Source: Planctomicrobium sp051465645 (GTDB lineage: Bacteria > Planctomycetota > Planctomycetia > Planctomycetales > Planctomycetaceae). Taken from it: a stretch of 64,000 nucleotides of DNA. The stretch is taken from the NCBI RefSeq assembly GCF_051465645.1, contig NZ_CP195790.1, forward strand, positions 806,001 through 870,000, written 5' to 3'. Shown piece by piece: positions 54,712 to 62,973 of the stretch. Position 1 is the first letter of the stretch. Every line of letters begins with the position of its first letter. The notes beneath the pieces are model-generated. The model was given only the letters and a program-made list of their open reading frames with translations, did no database searches and was not told where the DNA came from. A program made the translations under genes and the position numbers.

Positions 54712-56058
54712 ATGAAGTTACGTCAAACATCTCGTCGTGGGTTTCTGCAAGCATCATTAGGGGCCGGTGTCGCACTGATGGCGACTCCTCGTCTCTCAAG
54801 GGCGAGTTCGGCAAACGGCAAACTGAATGTGGCATTTATTGGTGTGGGAGGTCGTGGAGGCGGCAATCTTGCAACGATTGCAGCTGACCCGAATGTTCAC
54901 GTTGTTTCTTTGTGCGATGTGAATCGGACCAATCTGCAGAATGCAGCTCAGAAGTATTCAGACGCCAGAACGTATGTCGATTTCCGAGAACTCTATACAA
55001 AGATCGATGACGTTGATGCGGTCGTCGTCAGCACAGCCGAACATACTCACGCGTTCGCAACGATGCCTGCTCTGAAAGCTGGCAAGCACGTCTACTGCGA
55101 AAAGCCACTGACGCATAATGTCTTTGAATCCCGGGCGATCTCTGATGCGGCAGCAAAGGCCAAGGTCGCCACTCAGATGGGGACGCAGATTCATGGGATG
55201 CCGAACTATCGGCGCGTTGTTGAACTGATCCAGACTGGAGCGATCGGACCCGTTCGTGAAGCTCATGTCTGGGTGAATCGGGCTTGGGGATTGCAGTCAG
55301 AAGCGGACGCGAAGAAGAATGGCGACATCGTGTATGTCGCAGATCGTCCTGCTCAGGCGATGACACCACCTCCTGAATTGGAGTGGGATCTCTGGTTGGG
55401 CCCAGCTCCAGAACGTCCGTATAACGACGTCTACTTCCCCGGTCCAAAATGGTACCGTTGGTGGGATTTTGGAAGTGGCACGATGTCGGATCTGGGAAGC
55501 CACTGGAACGACTTACCGTTCTGGGCATTGAATCTCGATGCTCCAAAGACAATCGAAGCGTTCGGGCCACCTCCACATCCAGAGTTGGCGCCAGCTTCAA
55601 TGTCTGCGAAGTATGAATACGGCCCGCGCGGAAATATGCCAGCCTGTACTTTGACCTGGTATCAGGGATCGCATCAACCTGAGATTCTGAAGTCAGGCAA
55701 GATTCCTCAATGGGGAAGCGGCGTCCTCTTTATTGGGGATGATGGAATGCTTCTTTCGGATTACGGAAGGCACCTCCTGCTTCCAGAGGACAAGTTCAAG
55801 GAATTCAAACGCCCTGCTCCATTCATTCAGGATTCACCGGGGCATCATCAAGAGTGGCTGGCAGCCTGCCGGACCGGTTCACCGACAGGCAGTCCGTTTT
55901 CGTATGGTGGACGTTTGACCGAGGCGAACCATCTTGGAAACGTGGCCTATCGTGTCGGTAAGAAGCTGACTTGGGACTATGACAACATGAAAGCCGTGAA
56001 TTGCCCAGAAGCCGACAAATATTTGCGGCGGGAACCACGTGCTGGCTGGTCACTGTAA
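54712..56058 (+). CDS. Tat-exported Gfo/Idh/MocA family oxidoreductase
   Basis: A second member of about 448 residues, with Tat signal SRRGFLQASLGAGVALMATP. The nucleotide-binding motif is GVGGRGGGNL near 43, then AVVVSTAEHTHAFAT near 103 and YCEKPLTHNV near 130. The C-terminal domain has WWDFGSGTMSDLGSHWND near 250 and a family-typical HHQEWLAAC near 380. It is paralogous to, but clearly different from, its neighbour. The two could act on one sugar compound in series, but a terminator lies between them. Start: ATG at 54712, preceded by GAAAGGATG-type ribosome binding sequence. Confidence 0.9.
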   Translation: MKLRQTSRRGFLQASLGAGVALMATPRLSRASSANGKLNVAFIGVGGRGGGNLATIAADPNVHVVSLCDVNRTNLQNAAQKYSDARTYVDFRELYTKIDDVDAVVVSTAEHTHAFATMPALKAGKHVYCEKPLTHNVFESRAISDAAAKAKVATQMGTQIHGMPNYRRVVELIQTGAIGPVREAHVWVNRAWGLQSEADAKKNGDIVYVADRPAQAMTPPPELEWDLWLGPAPERPYNDVYFPGPKWYRWWDFGSGTMSDLGSHWNDLPFWALNLDAPKTIEAFGPPPHPELAPASMSAKYEYGPRGNMPACTLTWYQGSHQPEILKSGKIPQWGSGVLFIGDDGMLLSDYGRHLLLPEDKFKEFKRPAPFIQDSPGHHQEWLAACRTGSPTGSPFSYGGRLTEANHLGNVAYRVGKKLTWDYDNMKAVNCPEADKYLRREPRAGWSL

Positions 56059-56151
56059 GCTGATTGCACACAGAAACTGAGCGCAGTTGATCATCAGTGA
56101 TTGAGCGTTGTCATGGCTCATTTGAACTGTGGCGGCGATACTCTGAAAATC

Positions 56152-56188
56152 AAAAGCCCGAGCTTCATAAAGAGGCTCGGGCTTTTTT
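56152..56188 (+). terminator. Terminator after the second Gfo/Idh gene
   Basis: AAAAGCCCGAGC (56152-56163) and GCTCGGGCTTTT (56175-56186) form a perfect 12-bp stem with an 11-base loop and T tract. Confidence 0.9.
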
Positions 56189-56481
56189 GTTGCCTGCATT
56201 CCCCCGCCTCATCAAAAGTGACGAGGGATGTGATGTGGCAATTTCTTGGAAATGGGTCATGTCGCAGAGTGAGGAGCGGTAGTGATTTAGGACGGATTCC
56301 TTCCGGATTCATGTTCTCAGGAAAGTGATCTTTTGGAAAACGGGGAAATCTCCTAAAAAACGCTCAAGTGGAAGCTCTGGTTTGCCGGTGACTTCGCTTT
56401 GAGACTCACGCAATTCCCACCAGTCACTGAATTATTGATCGATTCTGATCAATAAGAATCCCTCCAGTACGGATAAGTCCT
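56189..56481. other. rsmH upstream region with a perfect palindrome
   Basis: TTATTGATC (56432-56440) and GATCAATAA (56447-56455) make a perfect 9-bp inverted repeat 26 bases before the rsmH start. No mraZ gene and no TGGGA-type MraZ boxes are present. The rest of the gap shows no gene. Confidence 0.5.
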
Positions 56482-57375
56482 ATGTCGTCACCACGGACGG
56501 TGCACGTCCCTGTGATGCTTCGCGAAGTTCTTGCTCACATGGAATTCGAGCAAGGGCTGACGATCGTTGATGGTACCGTTGGTGCTGGGGGGCACAGTCA
56601 GCAGATTCTGAAGAAAATGGACCCGACCAGTCGATTGATTGGTCTGGATCGTGACCCGGCGATGCTGGCTCGCGCAGGACAGGTTCTTCAGGATCCACGC
56701 GTCGAATTAAAACAAGCAAGTTACGCAGATCTCGCGCAAGTTCTGGATGAGGCCGGAATCAGTAAGGTTGATCGAATTCTCCTCGACTTGGGGCTCTCAT
56801 CGGATCAGCTCGCTGATGAAGATCGCGGTTTCGGCTTTGATACAAGTGCTCCGCTGGATATGCGGTTCGACACCTCTGCTGGTGTCCCTGTCGCCGAGCT
56901 GCTTGCCACTGCTGATGCCGAAGAATTGGAATTCATCCTGCGTGAGTACGGAGAAGAGACAGAGTCTCGCCGACTCGCTGCGGAGATCATCGCACAGCGT
57001 CAGCGTGGCGGGATTCGACTTGCTTCGGAACTGAAGGCACTCATTGAACGGGTTCTCGGAGTTCCTAAAGGGAAATCTCACCCTGCGACTCGAATCTTTC
57101 AGGCGTTTCGCATTGCCGTGAATCGCGAATTGGAACAGTTGGAAACGTTTCTGAATCAGGTTCTTCCAGAACGTCTCAGTGTTGGCGGAAGAGCTTTGAT
57201 TATTACCTTTCACTCATTGGAAGATCGCCTGGTGAAACAGGCGTTTCGTGAGACGGACAAATGGGAAATCCTCACTCGAAAACCTCTGGTCGCGACCCCG
57301 TCCGAGGTACGCTGGAATCCACGTTCAAGGTCCGCAAAGCTCCGAGTCGCACAACGGCTCGGGACGCCCAATTGA
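56482..57375 (+). CDS. rsmH: 16S rRNA (cytosine(1402)-N4)-methyltransferase RsmH
   Basis: A 297-residue methyltransferase that adds the N4-methyl group to C1402 of 16S rRNA in the ribosome's decoding centre, using S-adenosylmethionine. Motifs: HVPVMLREVLAHM at the start, DGTVGAGGHSQQIL near 30, GLDRDPAML near 55, LLDLGLSSDQLADEDRGFGFD near 95, and FHSLEDRLVKQAF near 240. Length is normal (E. coli 313). In most bacteria it follows mraZ and precedes ftsL and ftsI in the division/cell-wall cluster; here neither is present, and a LysM protein gene follows 11 bases after the stop. Confidence 0.96.
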   Translation: MSSPRTVHVPVMLREVLAHMEFEQGLTIVDGTVGAGGHSQQILKKMDPTSRLIGLDRDPAMLARAGQVLQDPRVELKQASYADLAQVLDEAGISKVDRILLDLGLSSDQLADEDRGFGFDTSAPLDMRFDTSAGVPVAELLATADAEELEFILREYGEETESRRLAAEIIAQRQRGGIRLASELKALIERVLGVPKGKSHPATRIFQAFRIAVNRELEQLETFLNQVLPERLSVGGRALIITFHSLEDRLVKQAFRETDKWEILTRKPLVATPSEVRWNPRSRSAKLRVAQRLGTPN

Positions 57376-57386
57376 GCAGCCCTGTC

Positions 57387-58919
57387 ATGTTTGAATCCAA
57401 TCCGGAAACCTCCCGGTCAACCAAGGTGGGCATCATGGTGCTCTCCGGGCTGATCTGCGGTCTGGGAATTGTTCTTTACACCAAGTACGCAGAGACTCAA
57501 ACAGCGAGTCCTTGGGCAAACTGGAAGCAGTTCACCCTGAAGGACGATGTTGTTCTGGGGCAGAGCCCAAACGCTCCTGCTGAGGAAGCAAGTTCAAGCA
57601 CTGTTCCTCCGTTGTGGTCGAGTACACAACCTGCTTCATCGCGCGAGTCACGTTTAGCAGATGCCGGAGCCCGACGGAGTCCTGCAGCAGAGCGTTCAGG
57701 TTCATTTGGTGAAACTTCAGAGCCAGGGTTTCTTCCAGCAGCGGAATCGTCACGTCTTCAACCACGTGCTCGCCAGCAGCAGAATGTTTCGGGAGTCGTT
57801 CAGGCAAACGCAACTCAAGCTGTTCCTGAGCAATCGGAATCGCAAGATCCGTTCGGCGGAGAGTTCCAATCCTCTGGGGCCATGACAGAACAGCGTCCGG
57901 CCAGACAGCGACAGACTGTGATGCAGGCTGGTGGCGAGGCTCAAGGACTTTTTGAGAATACAGGGTTGCCATCTACATCTCCTCAACAGGCTCCAGAGCG
58001 TCGTCCACGATTGCCTGTTCAACAGGTGGAAGGATTCGATCTGGGCGGGCTGCCTCCTGTTGACAATGCCTCATTGAGCAATGAAATCCCAGCGATGGAG
58101 TCTGCTCCTGCGAGCTCAGGGTTGCCACCATTGGAACCAGCTGGTCTGTTGCCACCGTCTGGTCTTCCAATGAACGTTCCGCAAGAACTTCCTGCAGTTC
58201 CTCCGCAGCAACCGGGAATTCCTGCGTTGCCGAATGCGACTGGTGGAGTCGTTCCAGCTCCCCGATCAACTCAGGAACAGCCGTTTATGACTCTGGAGGA
58301 AACACAGCCGATTCCAAAGGCTGCTCCATTGCGACCAGCTCAACCTGTGAAGATGCAGTTTGATCAACCTGTTCGTTCCGCAGCTCCGATCCAGAAGCCG
58401 GTTGCCGCTCCTAGCGTCACCGCTCTGTCTAAAGTCGCTGGGGATGCAGCCGATGATGATGTCTATCAGGTTCAATCAGGCGACAATTACTGGACGGTTT
58501 CTCGTCGGTTCTATGGGTCGGCTCGCTTCTTTTCAGCACTTGCAGAATACAACAAGCACCGGATTCCAGACCCTGCGAAATTGAAGCCGGGGATGTACGT
58601 CCTCGTTCCGCCAATGGAAACGCTCCATCAGACATATCCATCTTTGACCGGAGGCGGCCCTCGCGATCCATCATTGAATCAACCTGCTGGTTTCTTCATC
58701 AATGAGCAAGGACAACCTTGCTACCGAATTGGAGAAGGTGACACTTTAAGCAACATCGCAGAGAAGCATCTGGGACGTTCGACACGCTGGGTTCAGATTT
58801 TTGGAATGAACAAAGATCAGATCCCGGACGGAAAGACTCTTCGACTTGGAAGCGTCCTGCGTCTTCCCGCCGATGCTGCTCAAATCGGGATGGCACCTGC
58901 TAGCGACGAAATTCGATAG
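57387..58919 (+). CDS. Membrane-anchored protein with two LysM domains
   Basis: A 510-residue protein. The N-terminus has one membrane helix (about 14-33, KVGIMVLSGLICGLGIVLY) and the rest should be periplasmic. A proline-, glutamine- and serine-rich low-complexity linker spans about 60-350. LysM domains lie at about 358-408 (YQVQSGDNYWTVSRRFYG) and 445-495 (YRIGEGDTLSNIAEKHLG), which bind N-acetylglucosamine-containing glycans such as peptidoglycan. I start it at the ATG at 57387, 11 bases after rsmH, rather than the overlapping TTG/ATG at 57261. It occupies the position of ftsL, a small membrane division protein, but has no other similarity to FtsL. Confidence 0.85.
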   Translation: MFESNPETSRSTKVGIMVLSGLICGLGIVLYTKYAETQTASPWANWKQFTLKDDVVLGQSPNAPAEEASSSTVPPLWSSTQPASSRESRLADAGARRSPAAERSGSFGETSEPGFLPAAESSRLQPRARQQQNVSGVVQANATQAVPEQSESQDPFGGEFQSSGAMTEQRPARQRQTVMQAGGEAQGLFENTGLPSTSPQQAPERRPRLPVQQVEGFDLGGLPPVDNASLSNEIPAMESAPASSGLPPLEPAGLLPPSGLPMNVPQELPAVPPQQPGIPALPNATGGVVPAPRSTQEQPFMTLEETQPIPKAAPLRPAQPVKMQFDQPVRSAAPIQKPVAAPSVTALSKVAGDAADDDVYQVQSGDNYWTVSRRFYGSARFFSALAEYNKHRIPDPAKLKPGMYVLVPPMETLHQTYPSLTGGGPRDPSLNQPAGFFINEQGQPCYRIGEGDTLSNIAEKHLGRSTRWVQIFGMNKDQIPDGKTLRLGSVLRLPADAAQIGMAPASDEIR

Positions 58920-58957
58920 AACATCGAGTCTTCCGGGACTCGTCTGACAATACGACG

Positions 58958-58999
58958 AAAGCACCGCATGCTCAACTGAGTATGCGGTGCTTTTGTTTA
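58958..58999. terminator. Bidirectional terminator between LysM and EamA genes
   Basis: AAAGCACCGCAT (58958-58969) and ATGCGGTGCTTT (58982-58993) form a perfect 12-bp stem with T-rich TTTTGTTT on the plus strand. The convergent EamA gene stops 27 bases away. Confidence 0.88.
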
Positions 59000-59024
59000 T
59001 AGAATCGACTTGATCAATCCACTT

Positions 59025-59927
59025 TCAAGATCGACGAGCGAGGAGAATTCCTGTCAAAACGAGGAAACCACCGACAATCTGCAGCGGACCGACAGGCTCG
59101 TTCAACAGGACCCATGCGAGCCCGGCAGCAAGCACAGGTTGGATGAGAAGTGTTAAAGTCGAAAATGCAGCCGGGAGCCAGGCGAGCGAATAAGCGATCA
59201 GCCCTTGCCCGAGGACGTGGCAGATCCAGCCCATCGCAGCGACGATAAGCCATCCGCTGGCCGATGTCGGGAGGAATTGCTCTTCAAAGATCAACGCAAG
59301 TGGAAGTAGCACCAGAGATGTTGTCACTGTACTGGCAGTCATGACGGCAAGTGTGGAGTAATCTGCTCTCACTCTGGTCATCACGATCATGTAGCCAGAG
59401 AGGAAGAGTGCTGCGGTCAGGGCAACTGCATCGCCTGCCATTTCTCCTTTGCTGAAGGAAGGAACGCCTCCTTTCAGAACAACCACTCCCAGAATGGCCA
59501 GCACCAGTCCGGTCACAATATTTCGACTGATGGGCTGTCGAAGAAAGAGCCAGCTGGCGAGAGCGACAAAGATGGGCGAGGTGTTGACGAGCAGCGTTGC
59601 ATTGGCAACGGACGTCATGTGCAAAGAGAGATGCCAGGCGGCGAGGTCTCCGGCCAGCAAGAATCCCGGGAGCCCGGCATAAAGAAATTTTCTGAGGGTG
59701 CCAAGTTCGCTTGCGTTCTTATTGGAACGACTCCGTTGCCGACATGCGATGAGGAGCGGAATCAACGCGAATGCAACCCGCCAGAATGCGGATGTGATCG
59801 GCCCAAGCTCTGATGCCCGGACAAGAATAGGGGAGCAACTGATTGATGCTCCGCCTAGCAGCAGAAAAATGAGTGCTCTTCTCTTCTGCGATTCTGAGCC
59901 TGACGGCTCGATACTGGACTCAGCCAT
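59025..59927 (-). CDS. EamA/DMT family transporter
   Basis: A 300-residue integral membrane protein with about ten helices made of two EamA repeats: the first around 15-145 (LLLGGASISCSPILVRASELGPITSAFWRVAFAL), the second around 160-290 (VLGQGLIAYSLAWLPAAFSTLTLLIQPVLAAGLAWVLLNE). Such transporters export or import metabolites, often amino acids, or nucleotide sugars; the substrate is unknown. The start ATG is at 59927. Confidence 0.9.
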   Translation of the reverse strand: MAESSIEPSGSESQKRRALIFLLLGGASISCSPILVRASELGPITSAFWRVAFALIPLLIACRQRSRSNKNASELGTLRKFLYAGLPGFLLAGDLAAWHLSLHMTSVANATLLVNTSPIFVALASWLFLRQPISRNIVTGLVLAILGVVVLKGGVPSFSKGEMAGDAVALTAALFLSGYMIVMTRVRADYSTLAVMTASTVTTSLVLLPLALIFEEQFLPTSASGWLIVAAMGWICHVLGQGLIAYSLAWLPAAFSTLTLLIQPVLAAGLAWVLLNEPVGPLQIVGGFLVLTGILLARRS

Positions 59928-60277
59928 ATGGCCACTGTGTCGACTCTCTGGTGAGTCTGCATCCTAAAAGTATTGGCGAAACGAAGTGTGGCCGACCGAT
60001 CTCTGCAAGCCACGTTCACGGTTCGCAGATCGTAGCGTCGGTTGATCGAGTCCGACACTGATTCGATTCGGCAGGTTCATTTTCCTCGCTCGCTTGTTTG
60101 CGCGATGCTTGCGGTTATTGTGAAAACTGCGCAACTCATGGCCACTGCGGACGATAATACATCTGAAAATTTTGAAATAGTAATGGCTGATGGATTCGAC
60201 TTCAGTGGAGGATCTCGTCATGATGAGCACTCTCACCGACCGAATGACGTCTCACCCCAAGCCGCAGGTTCAAGCTG
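59928..60277. other. Intergenic region upstream of the PVC cytochrome gene
   Basis: A plus-strand open frame of 78 codons (60042-60278) has a start codon without a good ribosome binding site and ends in TGA overlapping the ATG of the next gene. I do not count it as a gene but note it in the findings. Otherwise the gap shows nothing. Confidence 0.4.
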
Positions 60278-62737
60278 ATGCGTGTTAACGTCTATTTATC
60301 TCTGCTCGCGCTTTCACTGATCTCAGGAAGTCTCCATGCAGCCGAACGGCAGGCAACCCCGGTTTCGTCGATTCGAGTGAAAGAGGGCTTCAAGATCGAA
60401 CTTTTGCGGTCGGCACAGCCTGAAGAGGGCTCGTGGATCAGCATGACGTTCGACGACAAAGGGCGAATCATTCTCTCAGAAGATCGCGCTGGCTTACTGC
60501 GGCTGACTTTAGGAAGCGGATCTGAAGAGGCGAAGCTGGAAAAACTGTCTGGCACAGAGAACTTGAAACACTGTCGAGGCGTCCTCTACGCCCATAATTC
60601 GCTTTACGTTTGCGAGACAAATGGACAGGGAATCTATCGCCTCAAAGACGCCGATGGTGACGGTGTCTATGAAGATATCAAGCTGATTTGCCCATTGGTC
60701 TACAACAGCCGATACGGGCACGGGGCCAACCAGATGACAGTCGGTCCAGACGGCATGATTTACGCCGTAATCGGAAACGACGTCCAATTTCCAGCTGAGG
60801 CCGACCCGAAGTCTCCTTACAAAAACTATCAGGCAGATTGGTTGTTGCCGAATCCTCGCGATGGTGACTTTGACCCTCGGGTGGGCTATCTCCTGAAACT
60901 GGATGCAGATGGCGGAACCCGCACGATCATTTGTGGGGGCTTGAGAAATCAGGTGGACGCCGCATTCAATCCGGACGGCGAACTGTTTACGTGGGATGCC
61001 GATATGGAGTGGGACGTTGGCATGCCTTGGTATCGCCCGACCCGAGTTAACCATGTCGTTTCAGGCGGAGAGTTTGGCTGGCGACAGGGCTCAGGAAAAT
61101 GGCCAGTCTGGTATCCAGACAGCCTGCCCACCACGATCGATACGGGACTCGGTTCCCCGACCGGGATTACATTTGGGACGGACAGCAAATGGCCAGAACG
61201 CTATCGACAGGCCCTGTATGCTGCAGATTGGCAGAATGGTCGCTTACTGTTGATCGACCTTGATGAAAAAGGGGCAAGCTATCAGGGGAAATCTGAAGTT
61301 TTTGCGGAAGGAAGTCCCTTAAACATTTGTGACCTTCAGTTTGGTCCAGATGGGGCACTTTATTTTATTACTGGAGGACGTGGATCTCAGTCAGGGCTCT
61401 ATCGCATCACAGCAGTTCCCGGTTATCAGGCCAAGAACGAACCAGAAGCTCCGAAGAAGACAGCAGATGCCGCAGCTGCACGAAAGATTCGTCACCAGCT
61501 TGAAGCTCTCCATGTGAAACAGGACGCGAGCCTGATTCCGTTCATCTGGGAGCAATTGGGAAGTGACGATGTCTGGATTCGATTTGCCGCCAGAGTCGCA
61601 CTGGAGAACCAGCCTCTTGAGGACTGGCGAAAGCTGGTTGCGACCTCACCTGATTCAACGGCAAGGCATACCGCATTGATGGCGATTGCCCGAGTGGGAG
61701 AACCTGTCGATCAGAAGATCGTTCTCAAAGGGTTGAAAGAGTGGAATCTGGCAGAAGCGAATTCAGAAGAGCTGTTATGGGCATTGCGAACTTTGCAGCT
61801 CACCATGATTCGACATGGATCGATCGGGGAATCTGATCGCTATATTCTTGGGCGTCGATTGACCCAACTCCCGGCCCATGATCGTGCATCAATTACATGG
61901 TTGCGATCCGAACTTCTGGTCGCCATGAAAACACCAACCTGTGTGAATGAAGTGACTGCGGCACTCGCTGTCGCAGAGACTCAGGAAGAACAAATTCAGC
62001 TTGTGAAAACTTTGCTGCGAGCACAGGACGGGTGGACACCGGAGACCCGGGAAATCGTCTTGGAATGGTTGCTGAAAAACAAAACCTTGCCGGGCGGAAA
62101 ACTTGCGAAAGCGAATCTGCAAGGGATGCGAGAAGACTTCGAGAGTACGTTGAATCTTGAGGAACGAAAGCATTTTCAGGCGAAACTTGAACAGCTTCAG
62201 CAGGCTCCTCCGGAGACCGAAGAAGCATTCGTTCAGACAGCGCGTCCGTTTGTCAGAAACTGGACTGTTGATGAACTCGATCAGGAACTTGAAGCCATCA
62301 AGGACCGTGTTCCCGTTCGCGAAGAAGGCCGAAAGAACGTCGCCGCGGCACTTTGTCTGCGTTGCCATCATCACGGCGATCGGGGGGGCTTGTTTGGTCC
62401 GGACTTGAGCGCTGTCGGCAAGCGAATGAATCGTCGTACTTTGTTGGAATCGATCATCGAACCATCAAAAGAGATTGACCCAAAGTACAATAATTCAAGC
62501 TACGTCATGGAGAATGGACAGGTTATCTCCGGTCGAACAACTGCGGTGAGCCGTGATGTGATCGGTGTCGAGATTGACTCGCTTTCAGGAAGGTCTGTTA
62601 CGATCCCTCGGGCACAGATTCTTGAATCGATGATCTCGCCGACATCTCCAATGCCTCAGGGGCTCTTGAATACGTTCACTGTCGAAGAAGTCCATGACTT
62701 GTTGGCTTATCTTCAAACGGAACCAGTGAAGCACTAG
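60278..62737 (+). CDS. PVC-type haem-binding CxxCH protein with beta-propeller and HEAT-like repeats
   Basis: An exported protein of 819 residues found widely in planctomycetes and verrucomicrobia. Signal peptide ends near 22 (LHAAE). A beta-propeller (about 30-380) of the sugar-dehydrogenase-like kind has GGLRNQVDAAFNPDGELF and EFGWRQGSGKWPVWYPD. Residues 400-640 look like HEAT-type helical repeats. The C-terminal cytochrome c domain (about 680-819) has CLRCHHHGD near 693, and the distal part SIIEPSKEIDPKYNNSSYVM. It probably oxidises a sugar or alcohol in the periplasm and passes electrons on; the substrate is unknown. It is followed by a hairpin and another PSCyt gene. Confidence 0.9.
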   Translation: MRVNVYLSLLALSLISGSLHAAERQATPVSSIRVKEGFKIELLRSAQPEEGSWISMTFDDKGRIILSEDRAGLLRLTLGSGSEEAKLEKLSGTENLKHCRGVLYAHNSLYVCETNGQGIYRLKDADGDGVYEDIKLICPLVYNSRYGHGANQMTVGPDGMIYAVIGNDVQFPAEADPKSPYKNYQADWLLPNPRDGDFDPRVGYLLKLDADGGTRTIICGGLRNQVDAAFNPDGELFTWDADMEWDVGMPWYRPTRVNHVVSGGEFGWRQGSGKWPVWYPDSLPTTIDTGLGSPTGITFGTDSKWPERYRQALYAADWQNGRLLLIDLDEKGASYQGKSEVFAEGSPLNICDLQFGPDGALYFITGGRGSQSGLYRITAVPGYQAKNEPEAPKKTADAAAARKIRHQLEALHVKQDASLIPFIWEQLGSDDVWIRFAARVALENQPLEDWRKLVATSPDSTARHTALMAIARVGEPVDQKIVLKGLKEWNLAEANSEELLWALRTLQLTMIRHGSIGESDRYILGRRLTQLPAHDRASITWLRSELLVAMKTPTCVNEVTAALAVAETQEEQIQLVKTLLRAQDGWTPETREIVLEWLLKNKTLPGGKLAKANLQGMREDFESTLNLEERKHFQAKLEQLQQAPPETEEAFVQTARPFVRNWTVDELDQELEAIKDRVPVREEGRKNVAAALCLRCHHHGDRGGLFGPDLSAVGKRMNRRTLLESIIEPSKEIDPKYNNSSYVMENGQVISGRTTAVSRDVIGVEIDSLSGRSVTIPRAQILESMISPTSPMPQGLLNTFTVEEVHDLLAYLQTEPVKH

Positions 62738-62752
62738 ATCGTGCAGATGATT

Positions 62753-62794
62753 GTCTTCTTCCCCTGATGGATGCAGACTGCATTCGGGGGAAGG
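62753..62794 (+). terminator. Hairpin after the PVC cytochrome gene
   Basis: CTTCCCC and GGGGAAG close an imperfect stem with ATGC/GCAT pairing inside, 15 bases past the stop. No T tract follows, so termination is uncertain and read-through to the next gene is possible. Confidence 0.55.
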
Positions 62795-62973
62795 GACGAT
62801 CTGATAACGTTTCTGATGATGACTGGCAGATCAGAGAGATGATTGTGAGTTTCGATGCAGTATCAATCCCGGCTATAATGAGCACGATTGCAAGCACGAT
62901 GACATGTGCCAATCTCGTATGCACTTCGTAATTGGCCTCTTCCCTTTGCTGTCAGGGTGGAACGGACCGTCGA

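Noticed and set aside
56189..56481. mraZ and MraZ-box control of rsmH
   Set aside because: No mraZ-like open frame and no TGGGA repeats were found upstream.
57261..57386. Earlier start of the LysM protein inside rsmH
   Set aside because: Would overlap rsmH by 115 bases and add a polar sequence before the membrane helix; the ATG at 57387 gives a normal anchor.
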